Source: Cloacimonetes bacterium UBA5835 (GTDB lineage Bacteria; Cloacimonadota; Cloacimonadia; Cloacimonadales; Cloacimonadaceae). From it: a stretch of 9,699 nt of DNA. The stretch's first letter is position 1, and the number at the start of each line of letters is the position of its first letter. The stretch is from assembly GCA_002432865.1 (NCBI GenBank), contig DJGX01000035.1, positions 96,228 through 105,926 on the forward strand. The letters are read 5' to 3'. Shown here piece by piece: positions 1 to 6,275 of this stretch. The position numbers and the translations under genes were made by a program. The notes beneath the pieces are model-generated. The model ran no database searches, was not told where the DNA came from, and worked only from the letters and a program-made list of their open reading frames with translations.

Positions 1-108
1 TTGAGTTAAAATCGGTGTTGTTTGTCGTCTTCCACATCATTTCATTCTTTTCTCTATCTTTGCATAAGGTCACCAATTATCTCATAGAATATGCCGATTT
101 TGACTTAA
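1..108. repeat. Imperfect inverted repeat, 15-bp arms
   Basis: The left arm TTGAGTTAAAATCGG at 1-15 is the reverse complement of CCGATTTTGACTTAA at 94-108 with 13 of 15 positions matching. The interval between the arms is 78 bases with no gene. The left arm starts at the first base of the window, so the repeat may extend further out. It could be a small non-autonomous mobile element, a decayed hairpin, or chance in AT-rich DNA. No target-site duplication can be tested because the outer left flank is missing. Confidence 0.35.
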
Positions 109-129
109 AGCTGACTCAGACAACTTAAT

Positions 130-211
130 AGAAAGCGTCAATCAAGTGATAATCTAACCTTAATCAAGCGTTAATTATTAACGCTTGATTAACGCCTGAT
201 GAACGATAGAT
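130..211. repeat. Mirrored array of 11-bp repeats with a central 33-base palindrome
   Basis: Seven contiguous 11-bp units are visible. Four read ATCAAGCGTTA-like on the + strand (130-140, 141-151, 152-162, 163-173). A 5-base centre follows (174-178), then three units in opposite orientation (179-189, 190-200, 201-211). The two innermost units are perfect. The others match the consensus at 8 to 10 of 11 positions. Bases 160-175 and 177-192 are exact reverse complements around base 176. The period is close to one helical turn, so each unit would face the same side of the helix. This suggests a cooperative protein-binding site (operator, partition site or recombination site), but the binding protein is unknown. 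The palindrome could also form a hairpin or cruciform. The repeat structure is certain; the function is inferred. Confidence 0.75.
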
Positions 212-378
212 GAATGGCTTCCTGCATGGAACCGATAAAGTAGCAATATCAGAATTTTATCATAACAGTGCTTATTAAAGTTTGTATTATACCGTCATAA
301 GAGTGAAATTGTCTCATAATTTTTAAGCCCTTACCTCTATGCTTCTAATTGCAATAAACACTTATATATAACCTATAA

Positions 379-636
379 GAATGCCCTTTTACTTTCTTTT
401 CCTATCAGCTACATAAAATCAATGCATCTGCCAAGAGTGCTGTTGAGATCAGTATTTATAACCTTAAAGGTCAGTTAGTTAAAACCATAAACTCAACCGA
501 AATCTCAAAGGGTAACACTTCTTTTATCTGGAATGGCAAAACAGACGATGGAAGACAAGTCGCCCAAGGCATATACTTCTGTAGGATAAAATCTCCAAAC
601 AATCTATTGACAAAAAAAATGATTGTATTAAACTAA
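379..636 (+). pseudogene. Headless remnant of a T9SS-type C-terminal sorting domain
   Basis: The frame runs from just after an in-frame TAA at 376-378 to the TAA at 634-636 and has no usable start codon. Its translation contains VEISIYNLKGQLVKTI, then FIWNGKTDDGR, VAQGIYFCRI and a final KKMIVLN. This is the order of the FlgD-like/Por secretion sorting domain, which in the next gene reads NLAIYNAKGQLINTL ... WQGKDAKG ... VASGLYFTRL ... TKKMLLMK. The usual NPFNPST motif is gone: the corresponding stretch reads roughly PFTFFSYQL, so the 5' edge is decayed. No passenger domain lies upstream; instead there is the repeat-bearing gene-free region. In intact proteins this domain directs export across the outer membrane by the type IX system. 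I read this as the tail of a surface protein gene whose body was deleted, probably by rearrangement. Confidence 0.8.
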
Positions 637-657
637 GAAAAGATAAGTTTGGTAAAG

Positions 658-689
658 CTATCAGGTGGGGCTAAGTCCCCTCCTGATAG
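658..689 (+). terminator. Hairpin after the sorting-domain remnant, possible terminator
   Basis: CTATCAGG (658-665) pairs with CCTGATAG (682-689), and inside it GGGG (667-670) pairs with CCCC (677-680) across one T-T mismatch, leaving a 6-base loop. The stem is strong and lies 22 bases after the stop at 636, where a terminator is expected. It is followed by TACTTACT rather than a clean T tract, so it may be an attenuated or factor-assisted terminator or an RNA-stabilising hairpin. Confidence 0.6.
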
Positions 690-766
690 TACTTACTAAA
701 GAAAAGTGGTAAGACATTAGTAAGATAAATGTTCATTTAAGTAGATAGAATGTTGGGAGCAGAATT

Positions 767-3076
767 ATGAATAAATATTCAGCAATAGTTCTGATGTGGA
801 TAGCATTGTGGACTTGTTCTATACAAGCAGGGGTGATCGTAGTTGCAGCTGATGGAACAGGACAAGTAACTTCCATTCAAGCAGGAATAAATTTGGCTGC
901 AGTGGGTGATACTGTGCTCATCTCACCAGGGGTTTGGACTGGGGTTGTGGTTATTGATAATAAACCGATCACTATTGGCAGTTTTTATATTATAAATAGT
1001 GATACAACTTATATTGCCCAAACTACTATTGACGGAGAGGATACACGAACCGGGATCATCGTCAAGAATTGCAGCGGAGTTTCCGACACTTTACAAATAA
1101 TAGGTCTAACAATTCGGAATTGCAGGAGTAGTTGGTATCCCGATACATATATGTACTCAATTGGAGGGGGTATTGGTATTGGATTATCCATAGCAAAAGT
1201 GTGTAATTGTAAAATATTTAGTAACAGAGCTTATTTTGGAGGAGGTATTGGAGTTTCTCGTGCACAAGTATATCTCTTCGGCAATGAGATATTTGCAAAC
1301 AATGCCATAACATCCGGCGGCGGATTGAGCGGGCTAGGTTATAACAATTTGTATATCTATTTCGATGCAGAAAACAAAAATAGTATATATCTGAATAATG
1401 CTTCTCGGGGTTGCGATATTAGTTATGCTTTCAATAATGTTCCAACTTCAATTTATCTAAACAAAGGAACAATCAACTCTTTAGACCAGTATTTCTTTTT
1501 TCTACCAGATCAAACACCCCTATATATTGATCAACCAATGATGGAACAAGTTAACTATGATCTTTGGGTCAGTCCGGATGGGAGTAATGCAAATACAGGT
1601 TTTTCGCCCCAATCACCTCTGAAAAACATTTCATTTGCTTTGGCAAAGATTCAACCGATTGGAAACAACCCACTCACTGTCCATATCTTACCGGGATCTT
1701 ATTTTTGGCATCAAACTGGTGAAGCCTTGCCTCTGCAACCTAAGAGTTACGTAAATCTGATTGGTTCAGATATGGAGAATGTCATACTTGATGCTGAGCA
1801 ATATGGTACCTTTATCTGTGGGAAAGATGCTCAAGACTATATGAATATTAAAAACATGACTTTGATTAATGGACACTCTACGCATTATTATTTATTCTAT
1901 TTGGATGATTATGAGAGCGGTCATACTGATAGCATTACTGTGGAGAACATCCATATAAGAGACTCATGGGCTACATCAGCAGCTTTCGTAATCGCATCCT
2001 GTTATAATATTACAGTAAACAATCTCATCATAGAGGATACCCAGGTGGGGATTGGATTCTTTATATATTGTTATGAGACTGGATGCTTTACGAATTTCCG
2101 GGTGCAACGGCTAAGCCCTACAAACATAGACGCATACAATACATTCTGCCAGAGTGGAGGTATACAAAAGTCGTTTAGAGCTTCATCGTTGTATACTACT
2201 ATCAATATATCTAATTTCTTGATAGCGGATAACGTGGATACTTCTCAATATTGGGAGAATATGACAAGTGGTTTGTCTATCAGTGTAGAGGGCGGAAACT
2301 GCGACTTGAACATTAACAACTGTACAATAGCCAACAATAGCACTACAACCGAAGGTGCGGGATTCGGAATAAACTTGGAGAATTGTAATGCGCAAGTGAA
2401 TAACACAATTGTTTCTGGAAATACGCCTTATGAAGTGGCGATGTCCTCTTTTGAAGAATCCTCTTTTGCTGATGTTTCATTTAACAACTGCCTTGTTAGT
2501 GGTGGTAGCTATAGCTTCTTTATCCTGGGTGGGGATATCACTCATACCTGGATGGATGGCAACATGTTTGGATATCCGTCTTTCTTGGGAGGGGATACTA
2601 ATAATCCTTTGTATTATAGTCTGGCTTCAAACTCGCCTTGTATAGATTCCGGTACACCAGATACAGTAGGGCTTAATCTCCCACCCTATGATCTTGCTGG
2701 TAATTTTCGCATTTGGAATAATAGAATAGACATGGGCTGCTATGAATATGGCTCTGAACCTTGGGTAGATAATGACGATCCATTTCTCCCCCAGCCAGAA
2801 AGCACCATCCTCTTACAGAACTACCCCAATCCCTTCAATCCCAGCACTACGATCTGTTATAGTGTTCCCACTGATGGAGAAGTGAACCTGGCTATCTACA
2901 ATGCCAAAGGACAATTGATAAACACTCTGATAAGTGGGCATAGAAACAAGGGTAATTACCAGATAGTGTGGCAAGGTAAAGATGCCAAGGGAAACTCTGT
3001 TGCCTCCGGATTGTATTTCACTCGTCTGGTATCAGGAGGCAAAACAGTCACTAAAAAAATGCTGCTAATGAAATAG
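767..3076 (+). CDS. Secreted right-handed beta-helix protein with T9SS type A sorting domain
   Basis: A 769-residue exported protein, predicted to be on the cell surface or released. Residues 1-21 form a signal peptide (MNKYS, then a hydrophobic core ending CSIQA). Residues 22-250 look like a parallel beta-helix, rich in Asn, Gly and Ile, with pectate-lyase-like rungs such as GGGIGI and SGGG. Residues 265-345 resemble DUF1565 (DLWVSPDGSNANTG, SPQSPLKNI, LPGSYF). A second helical stretch follows, then SPCIDSGTPD ... DMGCYEYG at 623-662, typical of polymorphic outer-membrane-like repeat proteins. Residues 683-769 are the sorting domain (LLQNYPNPFNPSTT, AIYNAKGQLI, ASGLYFTRL, KKMLLMK). The start is set by GGGAG at 755-759. 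Beta-helices of this kind are polysaccharide lyases or adhesins; I see no catalytic signature that decides. A hairpin terminator follows directly. A paralogue begins at 8802. Confidence 0.93.
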   Translation: MNKYSAIVLMWIALWTCSIQAGVIVVAADGTGQVTSIQAGINLAAVGDTVLISPGVWTGVVVIDNKPITIGSFYIINSDTTYIAQTTIDGEDTRTGIIVKNCSGVSDTLQIIGLTIRNCRSSWYPDTYMYSIGGGIGIGLSIAKVCNCKIFSNRAYFGGGIGVSRAQVYLFGNEIFANNAITSGGGLSGLGYNNLYIYFDAENKNSIYLNNASRGCDISYAFNNVPTSIYLNKGTINSLDQYFFFLPDQTPLYIDQPMMEQVNYDLWVSPDGSNANTGFSPQSPLKNISFALAKIQPIGNNPLTVHILPGSYFWHQTGEALPLQPKSYVNLIGSDMENVILDAEQYGTFICGKDAQDYMNIKNMTLINGHSTHYYLFYLDDYESGHTDSITVENIHIRDSWATSAAFVIASCYNITVNNLIIEDTQVGIGFFIYCYETGCFTNFRVQRLSPTNIDAYNTFCQSGGIQKSFRASSLYTTINISNFLIADNVDTSQYWENMTSGLSISVEGGNCDLNINNCTIANNSTTTEGAGFGINLENCNAQVNNTIVSGNTPYEVAMSSFEESSFADVSFNNCLVSGGSYSFFILGGDITHTWMDGNMFGYPSFLGGDTNNPLYYSLASNSPCIDSGTPDTVGLNLPPYDLAGNFRIWNNRIDMGCYEYGSEPWVDNDDPFLPQPESTILLQNYPNPFNPSTTICYSVPTDGEVNLAIYNAKGQLINTLISGHRNKGNYQIVWQGKDAKGNSVASGLYFTRLVSGGKTVTKKMLLMK

Positions 3077-3088
3077 AATTTAAGGATA

Positions 3089-3111
3089 GGAAGCGGGTTT
3101 CCGCTTCTTTT
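3089..3111 (+). terminator. Rho-independent terminator of the beta-helix gene
   Basis: GAAGCGG (3090-3096) and CCGCTTC (3101-3107) form a perfect 7-bp GC-rich stem with the loop GTTT, extended by a possible G-T pair, and run straight into TTTT. It sits 13 bases after the TAG at 3074-3076. This is a textbook intrinsic terminator and closes the beta-helix gene as a single transcript. Confidence 0.85.
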
Positions 3112-3457
3112 GCAGTTAGTTGTGTTTACAGCATACTTTATGACACTTTTATTTCAAACTTCTCATCTGAATTGAATGCCAATGAACCTAATCCTGAGAT
3201 AACTCTTATGGTGGTTTACAAATATTTGCACCTGATAGGCAAAGAAAATAAGGGAGGATACTTTTTACTTTACCATCCCATTTTTTTTATGAAAAAGAAC
3301 TTGACATATATTGAAAAGATGAAAATATTACAATTTGTTGTTTGACTTAATATAGATAGTGAATAACGAGGGATTTTAGATGCCCTCAAAGAACCTGAGA
3401 AACAATGAGTTAAAAGGACACTAATATTTAGGACTCAACTGACTTTGTGATTGACAG

Positions 3458-3492
3458 AATGATAATAATCTAAAAGTAGTATTGTTATCATT
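3458..3492. promoter_or_regulatory. Inverted repeat, possible operator upstream of the helicase/rhuM cluster
   Basis: AATGATAATAAT (3458-3469) faces ATTGTTATCATT (3481-3492), matching at 11 of 12 positions across an 11-base gap. The centres of the arms are about two helical turns apart, as expected for a dimeric regulator. It directly follows a TTGACA (3451-3456) and lies about 65 bases before the first start codon of the cluster. The following TTTT run would also allow a weak terminator reading. AT-rich composition makes chance possible. Confidence 0.4.
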
Positions 3493-3530
3493 TTCACATC
3501 CCAAAGCATATAGATTTATAGGATAACACA

Positions 3531-3546
3531 ATAATATAGTTATTAT
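3531..3546. promoter_or_regulatory. Short AT-only inverted repeat just before the first start codon of the cluster
   Basis: ATAATA (3531-3536) and TATTAT (3541-3546) are perfect inverted 6-mers around TAGT and end 10 bases before the ATG at 3557. It could be a -10 region overlapping an operator, or simply AT-rich DNA. Little more can be said. Confidence 0.25.
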
Positions 3547-3556
3547 AGGCAGGCGA

Positions 3557-3802
3557 ATGATTACTGACTACCATGCAAAGTACTATGCATACGAACTCAG
3601 CCGTATGGGAGGAGCAGGCGTAAATAGAGTAGGTAGGGCTCTATTTGATGCCTGTGTTGATCTAAATCCCCATCAGATGGAAGCCCTGTCTCAGCGAATG
3701 AAACAAAAAACCAAGGTTGCTAATCTTTTCACAATCCACTGGAAAGTTCGGCTAATTGAAGAAGAATTTTTGAAACGGATGTGGAGTGCAGAGGAGGTGT
3801 AA
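3557..3802 (+). pseudogene. SNF2/DEAD-type helicase collapsed to its two ends
   Basis: An 81-residue open frame. Residues 2-44 (ITDYHAKYYAYEL, LFDACVDLNPHQMEAL) match, from memory, the start of large SNF2-related DEAD/DEAH helicases found in restriction and defence loci. In those proteins the text DLNPHQ is followed by a phosphate-binding loop (ADEVGLGKT) and about 900 more residues. Here there is no Walker motif; the frame jumps to SQRMKQKTKV and LFTIHWKV, which resembles the C-terminal end of the same helicases (a charged helix, then an LFTIRW-like strand), and ends 22 residues later. I therefore read it as an in-frame deletion of the whole motor. The N-terminal match is strong; the C-terminal one is less certain. 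The stop is one base before the rhuM start, and its last codons carry the rhuM ribosome site, so its continued translation may serve coupling. It is not expected to be active. Confidence 0.72.
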
Positions 3803-3803
3803 G

Positions 3804-4829
3804 ATGGAACAAAAGAAAATGCCCGCAAAAAGCGAGTTTTTACTTTATCAAAGCAAAGATGGCAAGACAAAGATTCAGACGAAGATTTATAACGAAAGTG
3901 TCTGGCTATCCCTAAAAGAGCTCTCAGAACTGTTTGGAATTGATAAGTCAGGCATTAGCAGACACTTAAAGAACATTTTTGAAACAGGAGAATTGACTCG
4001 TGAAGCAGTTGTTGCATTTTTTGCAATAACTGCAAGTGACGGGAAAACATATAAAGTAGAGCATTTCAATCTGGATGCCATAATATCCATCGGTTATAGA
4101 GTGAACAGTATTATAGGTACTCATTTTCGGCAATGGGCAACCCAAAGGTTAAGGGAATATATAATCAAGGGCTTTACTTTGGATGATGAACGCTTGAAGC
4201 AAATGGGGGGTGGCAATTACTTTGATGAGTTGCTTGCCCGCATCAGGGATATCCGCTCCTCAGAAAAGATATTCTGGCGTAAAGTGCTGGATATATATGC
4301 CACCAGTATAGATTATGATCCCAGAGCGGAGGTTTCTCGGGATTTCTTTAAGGTCATCCAGAACAAGATGCACTGGGCAAGTCATGGACACACGGCAGCG
4401 GAAATCATCTATGCCAGAGCAGATGCCCAAAAACCATATCTGGGACTCACCAGTTGGAGTGGAGATCAGCCCCGGAAGGCAGATACCGAAATAGCCAAGA
4501 ATTATCTGAATGAGCAAGAACTGGATATCCTGAATCGGATTGTCACTATGTATCTGGACTTTGCGGAATTACAGGCATTAAACAGGAAACCGATGCGGAT
4601 GCAGGATTGGATTATCAAGCTGGATGAGTTTCTCAAACTGAGCGGTAGGGATATCTTGAAACATAGTGGTAAAGTAGCTCATGAAGAGGCACTGCAAAAA
4701 GCCCGTCTGGAATATGACAAATGGCAGCAGGAACAGCTTACTCATCCGACTGAAGTGGAAAAGCACTTTGTGGAAGTGATTGAAGAAGTGAAACAATTGG
4801 AAAAGAAAAGCCCCAAGAGAAAAATGTAA
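3804..4829 (+). CDS. rhuM: RhuM family protein
   Basis: A 341-residue cytoplasmic protein of the RhuM family (Virulence_RhuM), close to the usual full length. I chose ATG 3804 over the in-frame ATG at 3786 because GAGGAGGTG (3791-3799) is a strong ribosome site for it; that site overlaps the end of the upstream frame. Residues 26-60 contain the family's helix-turn-helix-like block (VWLSLKELSELFGIDKSGIS, then RHLKNIFETGEL). Residues 85-123 hold the conserved HFNLDAIISIGYRV and FRQWATQRLREYI segment, related in style to KilA-N/BRO-type DNA-binding modules. The rest is helical and charged. The molecular function of RhuM is not established; it is named after a Salmonella pathogenicity-island gene and is often found beside restriction-modification and helicase genes. 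That fits the remnants on both sides. The stop overlaps the next ATG (TAATG). No disabling change is visible. Confidence 0.92.
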   Translation: MEQKKMPAKSEFLLYQSKDGKTKIQTKIYNESVWLSLKELSELFGIDKSGISRHLKNIFETGELTREAVVAFFAITASDGKTYKVEHFNLDAIISIGYRVNSIIGTHFRQWATQRLREYIIKGFTLDDERLKQMGGGNYFDELLARIRDIRSSEKIFWRKVLDIYATSIDYDPRAEVSRDFFKVIQNKMHWASHGHTAAEIIYARADAQKPYLGLTSWSGDQPRKADTEIAKNYLNEQELDILNRIVTMYLDFAELQALNRKPMRMQDWIIKLDEFLKLSGRDILKHSGKVAHEEALQKARLEYDKWQQEQLTHPTEVEKHFVEVIEEVKQLEKKSPKRKM

Positions 4830-5031
4830 TGGCACGCAAAACTACTCTAAAAACACATAAATTCACCAATAAACTGATCCCAAAGTCATCCTTAGTTGCT
4901 GGATATTGTCAGGGACTCCTAAACAGGAGCTCAAGCTCCGAGGTTATAATCCCGATGAGTATCTGCAGGAAAATGTGGTTTTTATGGAAGACCCTAATTA
5001 CATAGATAGTATGATTAGTTCAATAATATAA
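4829..5031 (+). pseudogene. Frameshifted or internally deleted gene, family not recognised
   Basis: An ATG overlapping the rhuM stop starts MARKTTLKTHKF followed by TNKLIPKSSLVAGYCQ. In that frame translation degenerates (NRSSSSEV) and would stop at TAG about 55 codons in. From about 4909 another frame reads sensibly: GTPKQELKLRGYNPDEY, LQENVVFMEDP and NYIDSMISSII, stopping at TAA 5029-5031. The joint reading suggests one gene whose start and end survive, with a shift or deletion between about 4900 and 4926. A 14-base perfect hairpin (GGAGCT at 4926-4931 with AGCTCC at 4934-4939) lies near the break and may have promoted slippage. The tight coupling to rhuM says it belonged to the same operon. 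I do not recognise the parent family. Confidence 0.6.
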
Positions 5032-5055
5032 TCTATCTTACAAGAGAGGTGTTGA

Positions 5056-5136
5056 ATGTATTTATCCTGCCTATACATTAGAAATTACAGATCAATTAAG
5101 GAACTTAATATTGTTCTTAGTGAAACTGCTCCTTAG
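5056..5136 (+). pseudogene. N-terminal stub of an OLD/RecF-like AAA ATPase (possible nuclease)
   Basis: ATG 5056 has a good ribosome site (GAGAGGTG, 5045-5052) and encodes 26 residues, MYLSCLYIRNYRSIKEL and a short tail, before TAG 5134-5136. The pattern of a hydrophobic strand, then I-x-N-Y-R-S-I or F-K-x-L is the hallmark of the first strand of SMC/RecF/OLD-type ATPases, where it is soon followed by VLIGENNSGKS. Here the frame ends before any Walker A motif. OLD-family proteins are ATPase-nucleases of phage-defence loci (Gabija GajA is one example), which matches the helicase and rhuM remnants. The gene is truncated almost immediately; no further piece of it is visible downstream, where the sigma-like gene starts 9 bases later. 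Its last bases supply the AGGA used by that gene. Confidence 0.7.
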
Positions 5137-5145
5137 GATAGTAAA

Positions 5146-6237
5146 ATGAAAGAAATCGGCTCTATCGCAATGGACAAAAATTTATATAATGAAATCGTCA
5201 GATATATCAGTGAATTGACCTTACAGAGATTCTATTATCTTAATCTGGCTGATGATATCGCCAATTCCATTTTAGTAAGTTTTATGAATAGCTCAACCTC
5301 CACCGATCCTTACGAGCATACAAAAGATTACATCAAGTCCGTATTCCCGAAGGCAGTAGAGGATGTATTTAGCTACTATCAGAAATTGACATTGCAATAC
5401 TGCCTTACGAAAACTAAAGATCATAGTGTATCCGAAGATATTTCACAGGAAGCTATAAGGCAGCTATTATCATCAAAGAATAAAATCAATGATGTTTATT
5501 CTTGGCTAAGACAGGTAACGCATAATCTAATCTGTAAGCACTACCAGTTTAAAGCAAACGAAAAAGATTTGCACAACTTACTATATATGGAAACCTCTTC
5601 TTTACAGAATGTGATGGAATCTGGAACTACCATAGATATAGAGGGATTGGATCCCATTAAAAAGAAGGAAATTCTCGCCAGTCAGGAATATCGTGATTAT
5701 TGTGCAATGCTATCATTCGATAGTATAAAAGAATATGCGTCTTCTATGAATGTTAGTGAAAAAGTGGCACAGAAAAGAAAAGAGAGAATCACCCGCAATA
5801 TTAGGTCAAAGATACTACTCGCAATTGGGTGGGAAGCAAGCCACGAGATACTTAGCTACAATCAATACAACGCAATCCAGAAGTTTATCCGCGAGCTTCT
5901 AAAAATTGGTTGTAATGGCGAGGATATCAAGCAAAATAGTAAGCTAAATCCAAAGCTAACACAAGTTATGAATGGCATAGAAAGGATAGATGATTGGGGA
6001 ATTACAATGGTAGATAACCATAGATTCCGGCTGTATATATTTCATTTAAACGCTGAAAAGCAACCGATCATAGCCACATTTTATATAACCTTGAATGAGA
6101 GAAACCACATCTCAGTAGAAAATTGCAAAAAAAACGAAATCATCGGTGTCCACCCAATTCCTGCTAACATACAGATACCAAAGGAGAAAGGTAAATCACT
6201 TTGGTCTTACGAAAAAATTATTTCACTTCTGAAGTAA
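5146..6237 (+). CDS. Sigma-factor-like protein with two region-2-like motifs and a novel C-terminal domain
   Basis: A 363-residue cytoplasmic protein. Residues 75-135 resemble sigma-70 region 2 of the ECF type: SEDISQEAIRQLL corresponds to the AEDLVQEAFLRLW core, and SWLRQVTHNLICKHY to the WLxxVARNLA helix. Residues 190-222 (SIKEYASSMNVSEKVAQKRK, then ERITRNIRSKI) resemble region 4, a helix-turn-helix with a basic tail. Residues 33-48 (LADDIANSILVSFM) repeat the region-2 pattern, so the N-terminus may be a diverged duplication. Residues 235-363 form a mixed alpha/beta tail that I do not recognise (RFRLYIFHLN, IIATFYITLNERNHI); ECF proteins are normally under 200 residues, so this is a large extension, perhaps a sensor. 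The start is ATG 5146 with AGGA at 5135-5138; the internal ATG at 5170 lacks a ribosome site. It lies upstream of the secreted peptide and barrel genes in the same direction and may regulate them. Confidence 0.72.
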   Translation: MKEIGSIAMDKNLYNEIVRYISELTLQRFYYLNLADDIANSILVSFMNSSTSTDPYEHTKDYIKSVFPKAVEDVFSYYQKLTLQYCLTKTKDHSVSEDISQEAIRQLLSSKNKINDVYSWLRQVTHNLICKHYQFKANEKDLHNLLYMETSSLQNVMESGTTIDIEGLDPIKKKEILASQEYRDYCAMLSFDSIKEYASSMNVSEKVAQKRKERITRNIRSKILLAIGWEASHEILSYNQYNAIQKFIRELLKIGCNGEDIKQNSKLNPKLTQVMNGIERIDDWGITMVDNHRFRLYIFHLNAEKQPIIATFYITLNERNHISVENCKKNEIIGVHPIPANIQIPKEKGKSLWSYEKIISLLK

Positions 6238-6257
6238 AATATCTTCAATTCTGGCAT

Positions 6258-6275
6258 CTCAATTTTCTCAATTTT
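6258..6275 (+). promoter_or_regulatory. Tandem 9-bp repeat and TTGACA in the gap before the secreted peptide gene
   Basis: CTCAATTTT occurs twice back to back (6258-6266, 6267-6275), and a related TTCAATTCT precedes it (6244-6252). The second copy runs into TTGACA (6274-6279), and TATATT lies at 6283-6288. The spacing of TTGACA and TATATT is wrong for one housekeeping promoter, but either box could belong to a promoter serving the peptide and barrel genes. The repeats could be binding sites for a regulator such as the upstream sigma-like protein. Confidence 0.3.

Larger units (their letters stand above)
1..378. other. Gene-free region with repeats, upstream of a sorting-domain remnant
   Basis: No convincing coding sequence was found on either strand. 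All frames are broken by frequent stops, and the few ATG codons open only very short frames. The content is structural: an imperfect inverted repeat at 1-15 and 94-108, and a mirrored 11-bp repeat array at 130-211. From 212 to 378 I see AT-rich DNA without a recognisable element. A minus-strand frame that runs off the left edge, starting near base 39, shows only about a dozen codons and cannot be judged. Confidence 0.6.
3112..3556. other. Intergenic region before the eroded defence cluster
   Basis: About 445 bases without a supportable gene. One + strand frame is open through to a TGA at 3343-3345, but from its first ATG (3208) it encodes only 45 residues, has no good ribosome site and resembles nothing I know. 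A 14-codon frame at 3380-3424 has a GAGGG upstream but is too short to call. TTGACA at 3301-3306 with AATATT 17 bases later (3324-3329) is a weak promoter candidate, and a second TTGACA lies at 3451-3456 without a good -10. Two inverted repeats near the right end are listed separately. The region probably held the promoter and regulatory DNA of the former helicase operon. Confidence 0.5.

Noticed and set aside
1..39. Minus-strand frame running off the left edge (MMWKTTNNT...)
   Set aside because: Only about a dozen codons are visible, with no clear ribosome site; it cannot be judged without upstream sequence.
130..211. CRISPR array interpretation of the 11-bp repeats
   Set aside because: The units are contiguous with no spacers, are only 11 bp and invert at the centre; no cas genes are present.
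3301..3329. TTGACA with AATATT at 17-base spacing as a housekeeping promoter
   Set aside because: The -10 box matches only 4 of 6 positions and it lies more than 220 bases from the next start codon in AT-rich DNA, so it is not called as a separate feature.
3208..3345. 45-codon + strand frame (MVVYKYLHLIGKENKGG...)
   Set aside because: It has no ribosome site, no recognisable family and no neighbour coupling; the frame is open by chance through the preceding terminator and gene end.
3380..3424. 14-codon frame MPSKNLRNNELKGH after GAGGG
   Set aside because: It is too short to separate from chance, and GAGGG also pairs with the following CCCTC as a weak hairpin.
3786..3803. ATG 3786 as rhuM start
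   Set aside because: It would overlap the upstream frame and lacks a ribosome site, whereas GAGGAGGTG points to ATG 3804.
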